Positions 28,522 through 37,611 of a DNA stretch of 64,000 nucleotides are shown piece by piece. The translations under genes were made by a program, and so were the position numbers. The stretch lies in NCBI GenBank assembly GCA_963737015.1, contig CAVTQZ010000002.1:1-64000 (forward strand). Reading direction: 5' to 3'. Within the stretch, counting starts at the first letter, position 1. Every line of letters starts with the position of its first letter. Source of the DNA: CAVTQZ01 sp963737015 (GTDB lineage Bacteria > Actinomycetota > Acidimicrobiia > Acidimicrobiales > UBA8190). The notes beneath the pieces were generated by a model, which had not been told where the DNA came from, did not search any database, and saw only the letters and a list, made by a program, of their open reading frames with translations.

Positions 28522-28527
28522 GAAGCG

Positions 28528-28533
28528 ACGTTA
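28528..28533 (-). promoter_or_regulatory. Candidate -10 for leaderless lysS transcript
   Basis: TAACGT on the minus strand lies six bases before the lysS GTG, inside the short gap after coaX. No ribosome-binding sequence is present, so lysS may have its own leaderless transcript. Confidence 0.4.
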
Positions 28534-28541
28534 CCCGTAAC

Positions 28542-29375
28542 TCACGTCGTCTTCGTGTTCCGTTCGTAGACGAGGCGAAGCCCGTGCAGCGTGAGCCAGG
28601 GCTCGCGGTGCTCGATGGTCTCCGACAAAGGGGCGATGATCTCCGACAGGCCACCCGTCGCGACCACCGCGGACTTTCCGAGCTCGTCCATGATCCTGCG
28701 GCACATTCCGTCGACCTGGGCGACATATCCGTAGAGCGCGCCCGACTGGATGGACTCGACGGTCGATTTCCCGATGACGCTGCGCGGCTCGACGAGCTCG
28801 ACCCGGCGCAGCGCCGCCGCGTGGTGGAAGAGCGCGTCCATCGAGATGGCGATTCCGGGCGCGATGGCACCCCCGATGTACTCGCCGTTTGCCGAGATCG
28901 CGTCGAAGGTGGTCGCCGTCCCGAGGTCCACGACGATGCACGGACCGCCGTAGAGGTCGTATGCCCCGATGGCGTTGGCGATCCGGTCGGGGCCGACTTC
29001 CTTCGGGTTGTCGTAGAGGATCGGCATGCCCGAGCGCACACCGGGTTCGAGGACCACGCACGGAACGTCGAACCAACGCATCGCCATCTGTCTTAGAGCG
29101 GTCGTAACCCTTGGCACGGAGGAGGTGACCGCAATGCCGGTGATGACCTCGGTGGCGTCCATGTGATCCAGGTCGAGGAGCTGCGAGATCAACAAGGCGT
29201 GTTCGTCAGCTGTCCTCTCGTCGACCGTGGACAACCGCCAGTGGTGTGAAAGACCCGCGGGTTCGGGCGGAACCGGCGGGGCCGCCCGGCTCGTGGGCGG
29301 CGGCTCGTCCCCCGGACCGAGGCTCAGCAAACCGACGACCGTCTCGGTGTTGCCGACGTCTATGGCGAGCAACAT
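28542..29375 (-). CDS. coaX: Type III pantothenate kinase CoaX
   Basis: First step of coenzyme A synthesis, phosphorylating pantothenate; the type III (ASKHA-fold) enzyme. 277 residues. Phosphate-binding motif DVGNTETVVGL at 6-16, then VVDLGTATTFDAIS and GGAIAPGI of the family. A proline/acid-rich insertion lies at about 18-45. Sits between nadC and lysS, and panC/panD are in the same block, so pantothenate synthesis and use are co-located. Confidence 0.93.
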   Translation of the reverse strand: MLLAIDVGNTETVVGLLSLGPGDEPPPTSRAAPPVPPEPAGLSHHWRLSTVDERTADEHALLISQLLDLDHMDATEVITGIAVTSSVPRVTTALRQMAMRWFDVPCVVLEPGVRSGMPILYDNPKEVGPDRIANAIGAYDLYGGPCIVVDLGTATTFDAISANGEYIGGAIAPGIAISMDALFHHAAALRRVELVEPRSVIGKSTVESIQSGALYGYVAQVDGMCRRIMDELGKSAVVATGGLSEIIAPLSETIEHREPWLTLHGLRLVYERNTKTT

Positions 29376-29378
29376 GGG

Positions 29379-30263
29379 CTAGTCCGCCGACTCGAAGTCG
29401 AGGCCGATGTCGAGCACGGGTGCGGAATGCGTTAGCGCTCCCACCGAGATGAGATCGGCCCCCGCCTGTGCGTAGTTCGCTGCGCTGTCGAGGGTCACGC
29501 CCCCGGACACCTCCACCAAGACCGAGCCTCGGGCATCTTCCGAGCGCACGAGTTCCACGCAGGCCGTGACCTCCTCGGGAGTCATGTTGTCCAGGAGCAC
29601 CGCCGACGCACCTGCGACGAGGGCTTCTTGCACCTGCGCGATCCGGTCGCACTCGACTTCGACCATGCGGCCGGGCCAACGGAGATTCGCGGAGGAGACG
29701 AACTCCTGGATGGCGAGCCCGAGGAGGTGATTGTCCTTCACGAGCACGGCGTCGGAGAGGCTCGACCGGTGGTTGTGACCGCCGCCGGCGCGCACCGCGG
29801 CCTTCTCGAGCGCGCGCAGCCCGGGCGTGGTCTTCCTCGTGTCAAGCACCCTGGTGCGAGGGTTCGCTCGCTCGACTTCGCGGACGAAGCGGCTGGTGAG
29901 GGTCGCGATCCCTGAAAGGTGGCAGAGGAAGTTGAGAGCCGTGCGCTCGGCGCTCAGCAACGATCTCATCGGTCCCGAGACCTCTGCGATCACCGTGCTG
30001 CGTGCGACGTCGTCCCCGTCCTCGAGGCGCCATTTCGCCTGAAGCGAGGCGTCGAGTTGGGTGAACGTCTCCTCCACGCAGAGCTTCCCGGCCAGCACTC
30101 CTTCCGCTCGGCTCACGAAAGCGGCTGTTGCGGTCGCGTTCTCGTCCACGAGTGACGCTGTGAGGTCTCCAAGGGGCAACAAGTCCTCGGCCAGAGCGCG
30201 GGCAACGGCTTCGCGCACCGCGGACACAGGGGGATCGACCGGTGCTCTCGAGTGTCCGGTCAT
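29379..30263 (-). CDS. nadC: Quinolinate phosphoribosyltransferase NadC
   Basis: Converts quinolinate and PRPP to nicotinate mononucleotide. 294 residues from the ATG at 30263, which overlaps the nadB stop as ATGA. Motifs: ALAEDLLPLGDLTASL at the N-terminus, TRKTTPGLRALEK and GGGHNHRSSLSD in the active site, and VEVSGGV near the end. The open frame extends upstream to 30533 but is antisense-like sequence within nadB. nadA is not in the window. Confidence 0.94.
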   Translation of the reverse strand: MTGHSRAPVDPPVSAVREAVARALAEDLLPLGDLTASLVDENATATAAFVSRAEGVLAGKLCVEETFTQLDASLQAKWRLEDGDDVARSTVIAEVSGPMRSLLSAERTALNFLCHLSGIATLTSRFVREVERANPRTRVLDTRKTTPGLRALEKAAVRAGGGHNHRSSLSDAVLVKDNHLLGLAIQEFVSSANLRWPGRMVEVECDRIAQVQEALVAGASAVLLDNMTPEEVTACVELVRSEDARGSVLVEVSGGVTLDSAANYAQAGADLISVGALTHSAPVLDIGLDFESAD

Positions 30264-31909
30264 GGCCGGCGATGTATCAGTCTCAGCCGCCAACGTTCGA
30301 CCGCTTCGGGATGTTCGCGCCGTGCGTGAGCACCCCGAGTCTCGGTTCGCAGCTGAGCAGAGCAGAGCAGGGCAAGCGCCAGGTCCGCGACATTCCCCAA
30401 CTCGGCCGTCTCGCGGTCCAGTTGCAGCCGGCCCACGGCGTCTCGCACCGAGCGCACGGTCGAGGCTGCCGCCTCGAGGGACTCGGATGAACGCAAGACG
30501 CCGGCTCCGTGAGTCATGGCCGTCTGGAGGCACTCGCGCAGCTTGCTCGGATCGAGCTCAGCGGTCGGCTCCGCGCACAAGCCTTTCGTCTGTGGAGCAC
30601 ACCATTTTCGACTCGGAAGCCCCCGTATGTCCGTGCACGCTATGGGCTGTGAGCGCGTCGTGTCACCGCGCGAGAAGCCGGCCGATCTCGCACACCTCAT
30701 CGCACCGGTTGCGCTCGGGCCGATGCGGCCCGACTCGATGGCTTCGGCCACCCGGGCACCGAACACCATCCCTTCGAGGAGCGAATTCGAGGCGAGCCGG
30801 TTGGCACCGTGCACCCCGGTACAAGCCGCTTCGCCCGCCGCCCAGAGTCCTGCGAGAGTGCTCGCCCCGTCGAGGTCCGTGAGAACGCCTCCCGAAAGGT
30901 GATGAGCCGCCGGGGCTATGGGAAGCCAGTCGGACGAAGGATCGAGCCCTGCTTCCGCCAGCGAGCGGGCTATCGTCGGGAAGCGCTCGTCGAAGGAAGC
31001 CAAGTCCGTCGCATCGAGCCATAGGTGTTCGACTCTCTGCTCCTTCATTTGTTCGGCCATCGCTCGGCTGACGACGTCGCGCGCTGCGAGTTCGTCGACG
31101 AAACGTTCTCCTCGGGCGTCACGCAGAACAGCTCCGTGACCTCTGAGCGCCTCCGACAGCAGCGGGCGCGGCATAGCCGGGTGATGCAGTGCCGTCGGGT
31201 GGAATTGGAGAAACTCGATGTCCGCCACGTCCACTCCCGCCCGGAGCGCCATTGCGATCCCGTCACCGGTCGCCTCACGGGGGTTCGTCGTGACCGCGTA
31301 CATCTGACCCGCGCCACCGGTTGCGATCAAGACGTTGTTGGCCCGCACCTTCTTGAAAGAGCCCTCAGGGTCGAGTGCCGTCACGCCCACGCAGCGGTCA
31401 TCCTCGACCATGAGGTCCAGCGCGAACCACCTCTCCAAGACTGCCGCGGCACTGAGCTCCACCGCAGAGACGAGCGCGCGCTCCACCTCGACTCCGGTCG
31501 CAGCACCGCCCGCGTGCAGAACTCGCGCCGTGGAATGCCCACCCTCGCGGGCGAGCGCGAGCGCGCCTCCGGCTTCCTCGTCGAAGACCGCTCCGAGCGC
31601 GATCAGCTCTCTCACACGTCTCGGTCCTTCGTCCACGAGTGTTCTGACGGCGTCGACGTCACACAGCCCGGCCCCTGCGGCAAGGGTGTCTGCGAGATGC
31701 AGATCCGTGGAGTCTTCGTCGCCCCCCAGTACGGCGGCGACTCCTCCCTGCGCCCAGCGGGTGGCCGACTGGGATAGCTCCGCCTTCGTCAGTACGCCGA
31801 CGCGCAGTCCCCGGGCGGCGGCGAGGTGCACGACCGCCGAGAGCCCGGCGACGCCCGATCCGAGAACGAGGACGTCCAGATCCCCGACGTCCCCGTCACT
31901 CCGGCCCAC
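30260..31909 (-). CDS. nadB: L-aspartate oxidase NadB
   Basis: FAD enzyme oxidising aspartate to iminoaspartate for NAD synthesis; 549 residues. FAD-binding LGSGVAGLSA near the N-terminus, SQSATRWAQGGVAA and EFLQFHPTALHH of the succinate dehydrogenase flavoprotein family, and GANRLASNSLLEGMVFG near the C-terminal domain. Coupled to nadC by ATGA. Confidence 0.94.
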   Translation of the reverse strand: MGRSDGDVGDLDVLVLGSGVAGLSAVVHLAAARGLRVGVLTKAELSQSATRWAQGGVAAVLGGDEDSTDLHLADTLAAGAGLCDVDAVRTLVDEGPRRVRELIALGAVFDEEAGGALALAREGGHSTARVLHAGGAATGVEVERALVSAVELSAAAVLERWFALDLMVEDDRCVGVTALDPEGSFKKVRANNVLIATGGAGQMYAVTTNPREATGDGIAMALRAGVDVADIEFLQFHPTALHHPAMPRPLLSEALRGHGAVLRDARGERFVDELAARDVVSRAMAEQMKEQRVEHLWLDATDLASFDERFPTIARSLAEAGLDPSSDWLPIAPAAHHLSGGVLTDLDGASTLAGLWAAGEAACTGVHGANRLASNSLLEGMVFGARVAEAIESGRIGPSATGAMRCARSAGFSRGDTTRSQPIACTDIRGLPSRKWCAPQTKGLCAEPTAELDPSKLRECLQTAMTHGAGVLRSSESLEAAASTVRSVRDAVGRLQLDRETAELGNVADLALALLCSAQLRTETRGAHARREHPEAVERWRLRLIHRRP

Positions 31910-31923
31910 GCCGGAACGACTCT

Positions 31924-32316
31924 TCAGCCGCTTGTGATCTGGCTCAGCTCCTCGTCGAGGCGATCGCCAGTCACGTCAACGGGCGCGTTCGAGGAATCGA
32001 CGTGCACGACTTTCGGTGCGAAGTCGTCCAGCTCCGACTCCTCGTACTCCGCGTAGGTGATCACTATGACCTTGTCGCCACGGTGGACGAGGCGGGCCGC
32101 TGCTCCGTTCAGGCATACCTCGCCGGGCCCACCCACGATCGCATATGTCTCGAAGCGGGCTCCGTTGTCGATGTCGAGCACCGCGACCTGCTCGTACTCA
32201 CGAACATCGGCCAGCCGCATCAGCTCGGGATCCAAGCTGATCGAACCTATGTAATCGAGGTTGGCGTCGGTGACCGTCGCCCGGTGGATCTTGGACTTCA
32301 TCATTCGGCGCCGCAT
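31924..32316 (-). CDS. panD: Aspartate 1-decarboxylase PanD (pyruvoyl-dependent)
   Basis: Makes beta-alanine for pantothenate. The proenzyme self-cleaves between Gly24 and Ser25 in YIGS, leaving a pyruvoyl group on the new N-terminus. 130 residues. The ATG at 32316 has AAAGGAG eight bases upstream, so the MRRR start is preferred over the internal MKSKIHRA start. It follows panC directly. Confidence 0.95.
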   Translation of the reverse strand: MRRRMMKSKIHRATVTDANLDYIGSISLDPELMRLADVREYEQVAVLDIDNGARFETYAIVGGPGEVCLNGAAARLVHRGDKVIVITYAEYEESELDDFAPKVVHVDSSNAPVDVTGDRLDEELSQITSG

Positions 32317-32318
32317 CT

Positions 32319-33245
32319 TCAGCGCTCCTTTCCTGTGCCGACACCGGCAGTCTGCTTTTCTTCGTTCTCTACGAATCTTTCGGTGTCACCCGACAAGACG
32401 ATCCCGACGTTGTCGATCAGGCGCACCTGACCCACCCGCGCCGCTACGAGGAGACGAAGCTCACCGTCGAGTCGAGCGGGCGGCTCGAATGTGACGGGAT
32501 CCACCACCTCGGCGTAGTCGACGTACACCAGTTGCTCGGTCTCGAGGTCCGCCCTCATCGCGGCGCGGACCGCCTTTAGGTCCTCTTCCCCACGCTCGAG
32601 GGCGCGTAGTCCCGTGTTGAGCGCACGGTAGAGCGCCGTGGCGGCGCGCCGGTCGGTCTCCGACAGAAGGGCGTTGCGGCTCGACATCGCGAGTCCGTCT
32701 TCCTCGCGGACCGTCTGGCATGCGACGACCTCGACGGGAAAGGAGAGGTCCTTCACGAGCGCCCGGACGACGGCGAGCTGCTGGAAATCCTTCTCCCCGA
32801 AATAGGCGCGGCAACTTCCCGCCAAGGCGAAGAGCTTTGCGACGACGGTCGCGACCCCGTCGAAATGGCCGCGGCGAGACGCACCTTCGAGCCGCTCCGT
32901 GAGCCCGCTCACATGGACAGTCGTCTTCGGAACGTCGGGGAAGGAGGGATACATCTCTTTGACCGGCGGGGCGAAAACGATTCTGGCGCCGGCGGCTTGG
33001 GCCTTGTCGACATCCCCGTCGAGGTCGCGCGGGTAGGCCTCGAGATCGGAAGAGTCGTTGAACTGAAGCGGATTGACGAAGAGGGTGAGCGCCACCACGT
33101 CGTTTTCGGCCGCTGCGCGCCTGACGAGCGAGGCGTGACCTTCGTGCAGGGCGCCCATCGTGGGCACGAGGCCCACCCTCCGCCCACAAGCCCGCTCGTG
33201 GGACAGCTCTTCGCAGAACTCTGACGCGCTCCGTATCAGGCGCAT
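32319..33245 (-). CDS. panC: Pantothenate synthetase PanC
   Basis: ATP-dependent condensation of pantoate and beta-alanine; 308 residues. PTMGALHEGHASLVRRA contains the HIGH-like ATP site, FVNPLQF and FGEKDFQQL follow, and MSSRNALLS is the KMSK-like loop. Its 5' end overlaps the DUF2520 gene by 10 bases and it runs into panD. Confidence 0.95.
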   Translation of the reverse strand: MRLIRSASEFCEELSHERACGRRVGLVPTMGALHEGHASLVRRAAAENDVVALTLFVNPLQFNDSSDLEAYPRDLDGDVDKAQAAGARIVFAPPVKEMYPSFPDVPKTTVHVSGLTERLEGASRRGHFDGVATVVAKLFALAGSCRAYFGEKDFQQLAVVRALVKDLSFPVEVVACQTVREEDGLAMSSRNALLSETDRRAATALYRALNTGLRALERGEEDLKAVRAAMRADLETEQLVYVDYAEVVDPVTFEPPARLDGELRLLVAARVGQVRLIDNVGIVLSGDTERFVENEEKQTAGVGTGKER

Positions 33246-33973
33246 TGCACCGCCTCCAGCTCGCGCGCCTCCACGAGACGGCGCGCCAGGGCGACGCCGG
33301 CGTCGTAACCCGCGATCTCCTCGGGGTCGAGCGCTGCACGGTGACGTGCGAGCGTGGCCGTGTCACCGCGCGAAGCGGGGCCTGTGAGCGCCGCCGCCGG
33401 CCCCAAGGCTGCGACGTCGTCCAGCGCGGCGCGTGCGAGACCGATGAGCGCGTCGAGGCCGATTCCCGCCGTGGCGGCGACGCGCTCGGCCTGTCCGAGC
33501 ATGGAGACGAGGTGGTTCGATGCGATGCAAGCGGCAGCGTGGTAGGCGGCACGCTTCTCGTCCTCTACATGCACGGCATGTCCACCGAGGAGCTCCGCGA
33601 GAGCTCTTGCAAGGCAGTCGCCCGCGACGGCGAAGGTCACTCCGCTCATGAGGCGCGCCCTGCCGACTTCTGGATTGGGCAGAGGTACGAGAGGGTGCAT
33701 CGAAGCCTTGCGGCGATGAGGGGAGAGGACCTCGAGCCCGAGAGCACCCGAAAGGTGCATCACCACCGTCCGATCGACCGGGTCGACCGCCGTGGCAACC
33801 GAACGCACGGCGGAGTCGGGCGTGGCGATGATCAAGACGTCCACCTCGCGTGCGGCTCGCGTCACGTCATCGGCACGGCCGAGCATGCCTGCGAATTCAC
33901 AGCCCGCGTCCATCAGGGCGGCTGCCAAGGATCGGCCGGCCTTTCCCGGGCCGATCAGCCTGAATGTCGTCAC
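33236..33973 (-). CDS. Rossmann-like DUF2520 protein
   Basis: 245 residues: an N-terminal NAD(P)-binding Rossmann fold (LIGPGKAGRSLAAAL, then LIIATPDSAV) and a C-terminal helical DUF2520 domain (HAAACIASNHLVSMLGQAERV). It resembles pyrroline-carboxylate or ketopantoate reductases in architecture. The overlap with panC suggests a pantothenate role, such as ketopantoate reduction, but this is inference only. GTG start with GAGAGGGG upstream. Confidence 0.8.
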   Translation of the reverse strand: MTTFRLIGPGKAGRSLAAALMDAGCEFAGMLGRADDVTRAAREVDVLIIATPDSAVRSVATAVDPVDRTVVMHLSGALGLEVLSPHRRKASMHPLVPLPNPEVGRARLMSGVTFAVAGDCLARALAELLGGHAVHVEDEKRAAYHAAACIASNHLVSMLGQAERVAATAGIGLDALIGLARAALDDVAALGPAAALTGPASRGDTATLARHRAALDPEEIAGYDAGVALARRLVEARELEAVQCA

Positions 33974-34030
33974 CGGACCCCTCTCTGCGCTCCAGCCCCT
34001 CCCGGGTGCCGGTCGCGTCGGGTGATCAGA

Positions 34031-34492
34031 TCACTGCGCAGTCAGTTTACCTATCCTGCGCACTCCTCCACCAGCGCCTAGAGCAACGTCCGACGGGACA
34101 AGATCTGGCGCAACCTCCGAAAGGGGCTCCATGACGAATCGGCGCTCCCACATCCTGGGATGGGGGACCTGAAGGTCCTCTTCGTCGACGGTCAGCTCCC
34201 CTACGAGCAGGATGTCCACGTCCAGGGTCCTCGGGCCCCATCTCTCGGCTCTCACCCTCCCGGCTCGACCCTCGAGCGCTCGTGCGACCTCGAGGAGCTG
34301 TCTCGGCGAGAGCTCCGTGTCGAGCTCCACCACCGCGTTCAGGTAAGCGGGCTGGCCGGCGGGCCCTCCGACCGGAACGGTCTCGTAAACCGAGGAAATA
34401 GCAACGACGTCGGGAATTGATCGAACGGCGGTCTCGAGATGGGCGAGCCGGTCGCCGAGGTTGGAGCCGAGTCCCACGAACGCTCTTGTCAT
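34031..34492 (-). CDS. folK: HPPK, 6-hydroxymethyl-dihydropterin pyrophosphokinase FolK
   Basis: Transfers pyrophosphate from ATP to hydroxymethyl-dihydropterin. 153 residues from the ATG at 34492 (MTRAFVGLGSNLGD). Signature WGPRTLDVDILL and PHPRMWERRFVMEPL are present. A longer start at 34558 would overlap folB and add a non-conserved arginine-rich piece. Follows folB in the folate block. Confidence 0.92.
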   Translation of the reverse strand: MTRAFVGLGSNLGDRLAHLETAVRSIPDVVAISSVYETVPVGGPAGQPAYLNAVVELDTELSPRQLLEVARALEGRAGRVRAERWGPRTLDVDILLVGELTVDEEDLQVPHPRMWERRFVMEPLSEVAPDLVPSDVALGAGGGVRRIGKLTAQ

Positions 34493-34520
34493 CGCTGGTC
34501 GCGGAGGGATGCGGCGTCGC

Positions 34521-34907
34521 TCAGCGCGAACGGGAGACGCGGACGCCTGCCGAATCAAGATCGTGCGGCACCGGTGGGCGGAGCTTTCTCAGGCCGACGG
34601 TAACCGCGAGGACGTGCTGGTCGCGAAGGATCCGGTCCACGATTGCGGCTGCGAGTGCCTCGAGCAGGTTGCGAGGCGGACCCGTAATTACCTCCTGCAC
34701 CGCATCGGCCGCAGCTGCGTAGTCGGCGGTGTCGGAAAGATCGTCGGAGCTCGAAGAGGTAGAGGTGTCGACGAATAGGTCGAGGTCGATCTCAAAGGGC
34801 TGAGGCGAGCTCTTCTCTGCCTCGTGCACGCCATGGGTGCCGAAGACGCGCATACCCCTGACCTCGATGCGATCCCGGACCGGCTCGCCCGGCACCGCAT
34901 CGCGCAC
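34521..34907 (-). CDS. folB: Dihydroneopterin aldolase FolB
   Basis: Cleaves dihydroneopterin to hydroxymethyl-dihydropterin. 128 residues with IEVRGMRVFGTHGVHEAE (tunnelling-fold start, conserved Glu) and the catalytic lysine region VTVGLRKLRPP. GTG start three bases after the stop of the phosphatase-like gene. Confidence 0.9.
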   Translation of the reverse strand: MRDAVPGEPVRDRIEVRGMRVFGTHGVHEAEKSSPQPFEIDLDLFVDTSTSSSSDDLSDTADYAAAADAVQEVITGPPRNLLEALAAAIVDRILRDQHVLAVTVGLRKLRPPVPHDLDSAGVRVSRSR

Positions 34908-34910
34908 AGC

Positions 34911-35519
34911 TCAGAGATCGGCCCGCGCGGAGTGGTTCGACGACGAATGTTCGACGTCGACCGGCGCTCCGGCGGAAGACCCCCCCGAAGCCCTCGGGGT
35001 CCGCGGGGCGAGGCTTCCGTGAGGTCCGAGCGCGACCACATCTGCGACAAGGTCCCTGCCCGGCGGGCCCATCTGCCGACCGACCAGGCGCTCGACGACT
35101 GCGATCGACTGCGGGCCCCCGGGAAGCCGCCCGCTCCAGATGAGGTAGCCCCCCACCACGCCCATCACGCGGTCCCCGAGCTCTTCCTGGTGCAGGAGAA
35201 GCCGCTCGCCCGAATTGAGACGCCGGTCGAGCTCGCGGTAGAGATCCCTCAGTCCCTCCACCGCATCTGCGCCTGCGACCAAAGGGAAATGCGACGACGA
35301 GACGCCACCTTCTTCGTATGCCGCGAGGTTGTGCGGAGAAGGAAGCAGGGAGATCACATGGTCGAAGCCCTGCACGCGCAACCAGATGATCTCCTCCTGG
35401 CGCCGTACGCGACGGTGACTGGGCGCCGACCCACCGGGCCTCTCGCTGACGGCGAGCTGGTCCTTCACGATCCAAGTGAAATTTCGTGGCGGGATCCCCG
35501 CTGCCCACTTGCCTCTCAC
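34911..35519 (-). CDS. Dual-specificity phosphatase-like protein lacking the catalytic Cys
   Basis: 202 residues. The whole chain follows a dual-specificity phosphatase layout: FTWIVKDQLAVSERPG, a WLRVQGFDHVISLLP strand-helix, HFPL, LRDLYRELDRRL helix, then LLLHQEELGDRVMGVVGGYLIWSG. The last segment matches HC(X5)R plus helix, but Gln111 replaces the cysteine; His110 and Arg117 are kept. So a pseudophosphatase or a binding protein is likely. It is coupled to folP by GTGA and precedes folB, inside the folate operon. The fold call is pattern-based. Confidence 0.6.
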   Translation of the reverse strand: MRGKWAAGIPPRNFTWIVKDQLAVSERPGGSAPSHRRVRRQEEIIWLRVQGFDHVISLLPSPHNLAAYEEGGVSSSHFPLVAGADAVEGLRDLYRELDRRLNSGERLLLHQEELGDRVMGVVGGYLIWSGRLPGGPQSIAVVERLVGRQMGPPGRDLVADVVALGPHGSLAPRTPRASGGSSAGAPVDVEHSSSNHSARADL

Positions 35520-36346
35520 GTCCTTGCCGCTTTCGGTGCGGAAAACGCTGTGCCTCGCTCTCCGGGAAGGCGTGTGGTGCCGACGAGGACCGCAGCTTGC
35601 GCGGTTGCGTCCACGTCGTGCACGCGCACCATGGCTGCTCCGGCGAGCATCGCCCAGGCCGCGGTCGCCAGGGAGCCCTCGAGGCGATCAGACACGGGTG
35701 CCGGGTCGGCGCCGGAGGACGCGAAGCGCCCCAGAAACCCTTTACGACTCGTGCCCACGAGCACCGGAAAGCCCGAGCTCGCAAGTTCGGGCAGACGGGC
35801 GAGCAGCGTCAGGTTGTGCTGTGCGCTCTTCCCGAAGCCAATGCCCGGGTCGATCCAGATCTCTTCGACACCCCCTTCCCTGGCGTCACTGGCGCGTTCG
35901 ACCAGGAAGTCCCGGACCTCGACCACGACGTCGTCGTAGCGGGGATCGTCCTGCATGTTCTGCGGAGTGCCCCTCATGTGCATCGCGACCCAGCCCGCGC
36001 CGTGTTCAGCGGCAACGCTCCAGAGGCTTGCCGACACGTCGTTCAAGAGGCTCGCGCCGGCGGAGAGTGCCTGGTGGGCGACCGCGGGCTTGGAGGTGTC
36101 GATGGAGACTCGGGTGCTCTGCGCTAGAGCCTCGACGACGGGTAGCACCCTCCGCAGCTCCTCTTCCTCGGCGACAGGCTCGGCGCCGGGGCGCGTCGAC
36201 TCTCCCCCGACGTCCACGACGTCAGCTCCCTCGGCGATCAGCTCCAGACCGTGCGATATCGCTCGACCGTGGTCGAAGTAGCGACCTCCGTCGGAGAACG
36301 AATCCGGGGTCACGTTCAGGACTCCCATCACGAGCGGCCGCCCCAT
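35516..36346 (-). CDS. folP: Dihydropteroate synthase FolP
   Basis: Joins hydroxymethyl-dihydropterin diphosphate with p-aminobenzoate (the sulfonamide target). 276 residues with GVLNVTPDSFSDGG, GGESTRPGA, SIDTSKP, DPGIGFGK and GTSRKGFLG loops of the TIM barrel. Its stop overlaps the phosphatase-like gene as GTGA. Confidence 0.95.
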   Translation of the reverse strand: MGRPLVMGVLNVTPDSFSDGGRYFDHGRAISHGLELIAEGADVVDVGGESTRPGAEPVAEEEELRRVLPVVEALAQSTRVSIDTSKPAVAHQALSAGASLLNDVSASLWSVAAEHGAGWVAMHMRGTPQNMQDDPRYDDVVVEVRDFLVERASDAREGGVEEIWIDPGIGFGKSAQHNLTLLARLPELASSGFPVLVGTSRKGFLGRFASSGADPAPVSDRLEGSLATAAWAMLAGAAMVRVHDVDATAQAAVLVGTTRLPGERGTAFSAPKAART

Positions 36347-36400
36347 AGAAAGCAGCGTAGAGCAGTGGTTGAGCGCCGAGGGCGCTGCAGGACCGCAAAT

Positions 36401-36970
36401 TCAGCGACTGTGGACGAAATTCATCGCTTCCGCCCGAGTCCGCGGGTCGTCCCGGAACAGCCCCCGGACCGCCGACGTGATCGTCAGGGTCCCCGGCTTC
36501 TTCACGCCCCTCATCGACATGCAGAGGTGCTCGGCTTCGACCACCACGAGCACCCCTCGCGGCTCGAGTGCCCTCTCCATGGAGTCCGCGATCTGCGTCG
36601 TCATTCGTTCCTGCACCTGGAGTCGGTGGGCGTAGGAGTCGACCACCCTTGCAAGCTTCGACAAGCCGGTGATCCGGCCGTCGTCACCGGGGATGTAGCC
36701 GAGATGGACCCTCCCGATGAAGGGGACCATGTGGTGCTCGCACAGCGAAGCGAAGGGAATGTCCCGCACCATGACCATTTCGTCGTGCCCCGCCGCGAAC
36801 GTCACGGTCAGGTGCGCATCCGCATCCTCGTCTGCACCCGCGAACAGTTCCTGGTACATCGCTGCCACCCGTGCCGGTGTCGACTGAAGCCCCTCACGAC
36901 TCGGATCCTCTCCGATAGCTTCGAGCAGTTCTGCGACCAGAGCTTTCACACGTTCTGCGTCGACGCTCAT
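36401..36970 (-). CDS. folE: GTP cyclohydrolase I FolE
   Basis: First folate step, GTP to dihydroneopterin triphosphate; 189 residues. Zinc ligands are in SLCEHHMVPF and HLCMSMRGV; GLSKLARVVD and QERMTTQIA are family motifs. It leads the fol genes, 54 bases before folP. An enzyme removing the triphosphate is not recognisable nearby. Confidence 0.95.
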   Translation of the reverse strand: MSVDAERVKALVAELLEAIGEDPSREGLQSTPARVAAMYQELFAGADEDADAHLTVTFAAGHDEMVMVRDIPFASLCEHHMVPFIGRVHLGYIPGDDGRITGLSKLARVVDSYAHRLQVQERMTTQIADSMERALEPRGVLVVVEAEHLCMSMRGVKKPGTLTITSAVRGLFRDDPRTRAEAMNFVHSR

Positions 36971-37008
36971 CGCTTGGCGTTCACCTTTCCCACATCCCGA
37001 CTTGCATC

Positions 37009-37611
37009 TCAGTCGACGGGAACCGAACCCTGGTACACCCTGATGTCAGGGAGGTTCCTGTAGCGCTGTGCGACGTCGAGCCCGTAACCCACGACGAACG
37101 CGGGTGGGATCTCAAAGCCGACATAGCGCAGATCGAGATTTGCGCTCTGGCGGCCCTCCTTCACGAGGAGGGCGCACACCTCGAGGCTCGTCGGCCCACG
37201 CGCCAGGAGGCTCCGCCGGAGATATGACAGGGTCAGACCGCTGTCGACGATGTCCTCGACGACGAGGACGTGTCGATCTGTGAGGTCTGAGTCGAGGTCC
37301 TTCACGATGCGGACGACGCCGCTGGTCGTCGTCGCCGAGCCGTAAGAGGCCACGGCCATGACGTCGACCTCCACCGGCAGATGTATCGCACGGGCCAGGT
37401 CGCTCATGAACACGAATGCACCTTTGAGCACGCCGACGAGGAGGGGCGGCCTTCCGTCGTAGTCGGCGGTCAGCTGCTCGCCGAGCTCGAGAACACGCTT
37501 CTGGAGCACGCCTTCGGAGACCACGACCTCGCCCAGGTCCGGATCAGAACCCCAGGGGTCCGCGCTCAACCGGTCTCCCGCGTGCGCACCTGTCTCACGA
37601 GGCGCCGACAC
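37009..37611 (-). CDS. hpt: Hypoxanthine phosphoribosyltransferase
   Basis: Purine salvage enzyme making IMP/GMP from hypoxanthine/guanine and PRPP. About 200 residues; PRPP loop VLVVEDIVDSGLTL, the flexible-loop region ASYGSATTTSG, and FVVGYGLD near the end. I take the GTG at 37611, which overlaps the tilS end by 17 bases; an in-frame start at 37674 would overlap more and add no conserved sequence. tilS-hpt is the usual actinobacterial pair; ftsH, often next, is absent. Confidence 0.92.
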   Translation of the reverse strand: MSAPRETGAHAGDRLSADPWGSDPDLGEVVVSEGVLQKRVLELGEQLTADYDGRPPLLVGVLKGAFVFMSDLARAIHLPVEVDVMAVASYGSATTTSGVVRIVKDLDSDLTDRHVLVVEDIVDSGLTLSYLRRSLLARGPTSLEVCALLVKEGRQSANLDLRYVGFEIPPAFVVGYGLDVAQRYRNLPDIRVYQGSVPVD

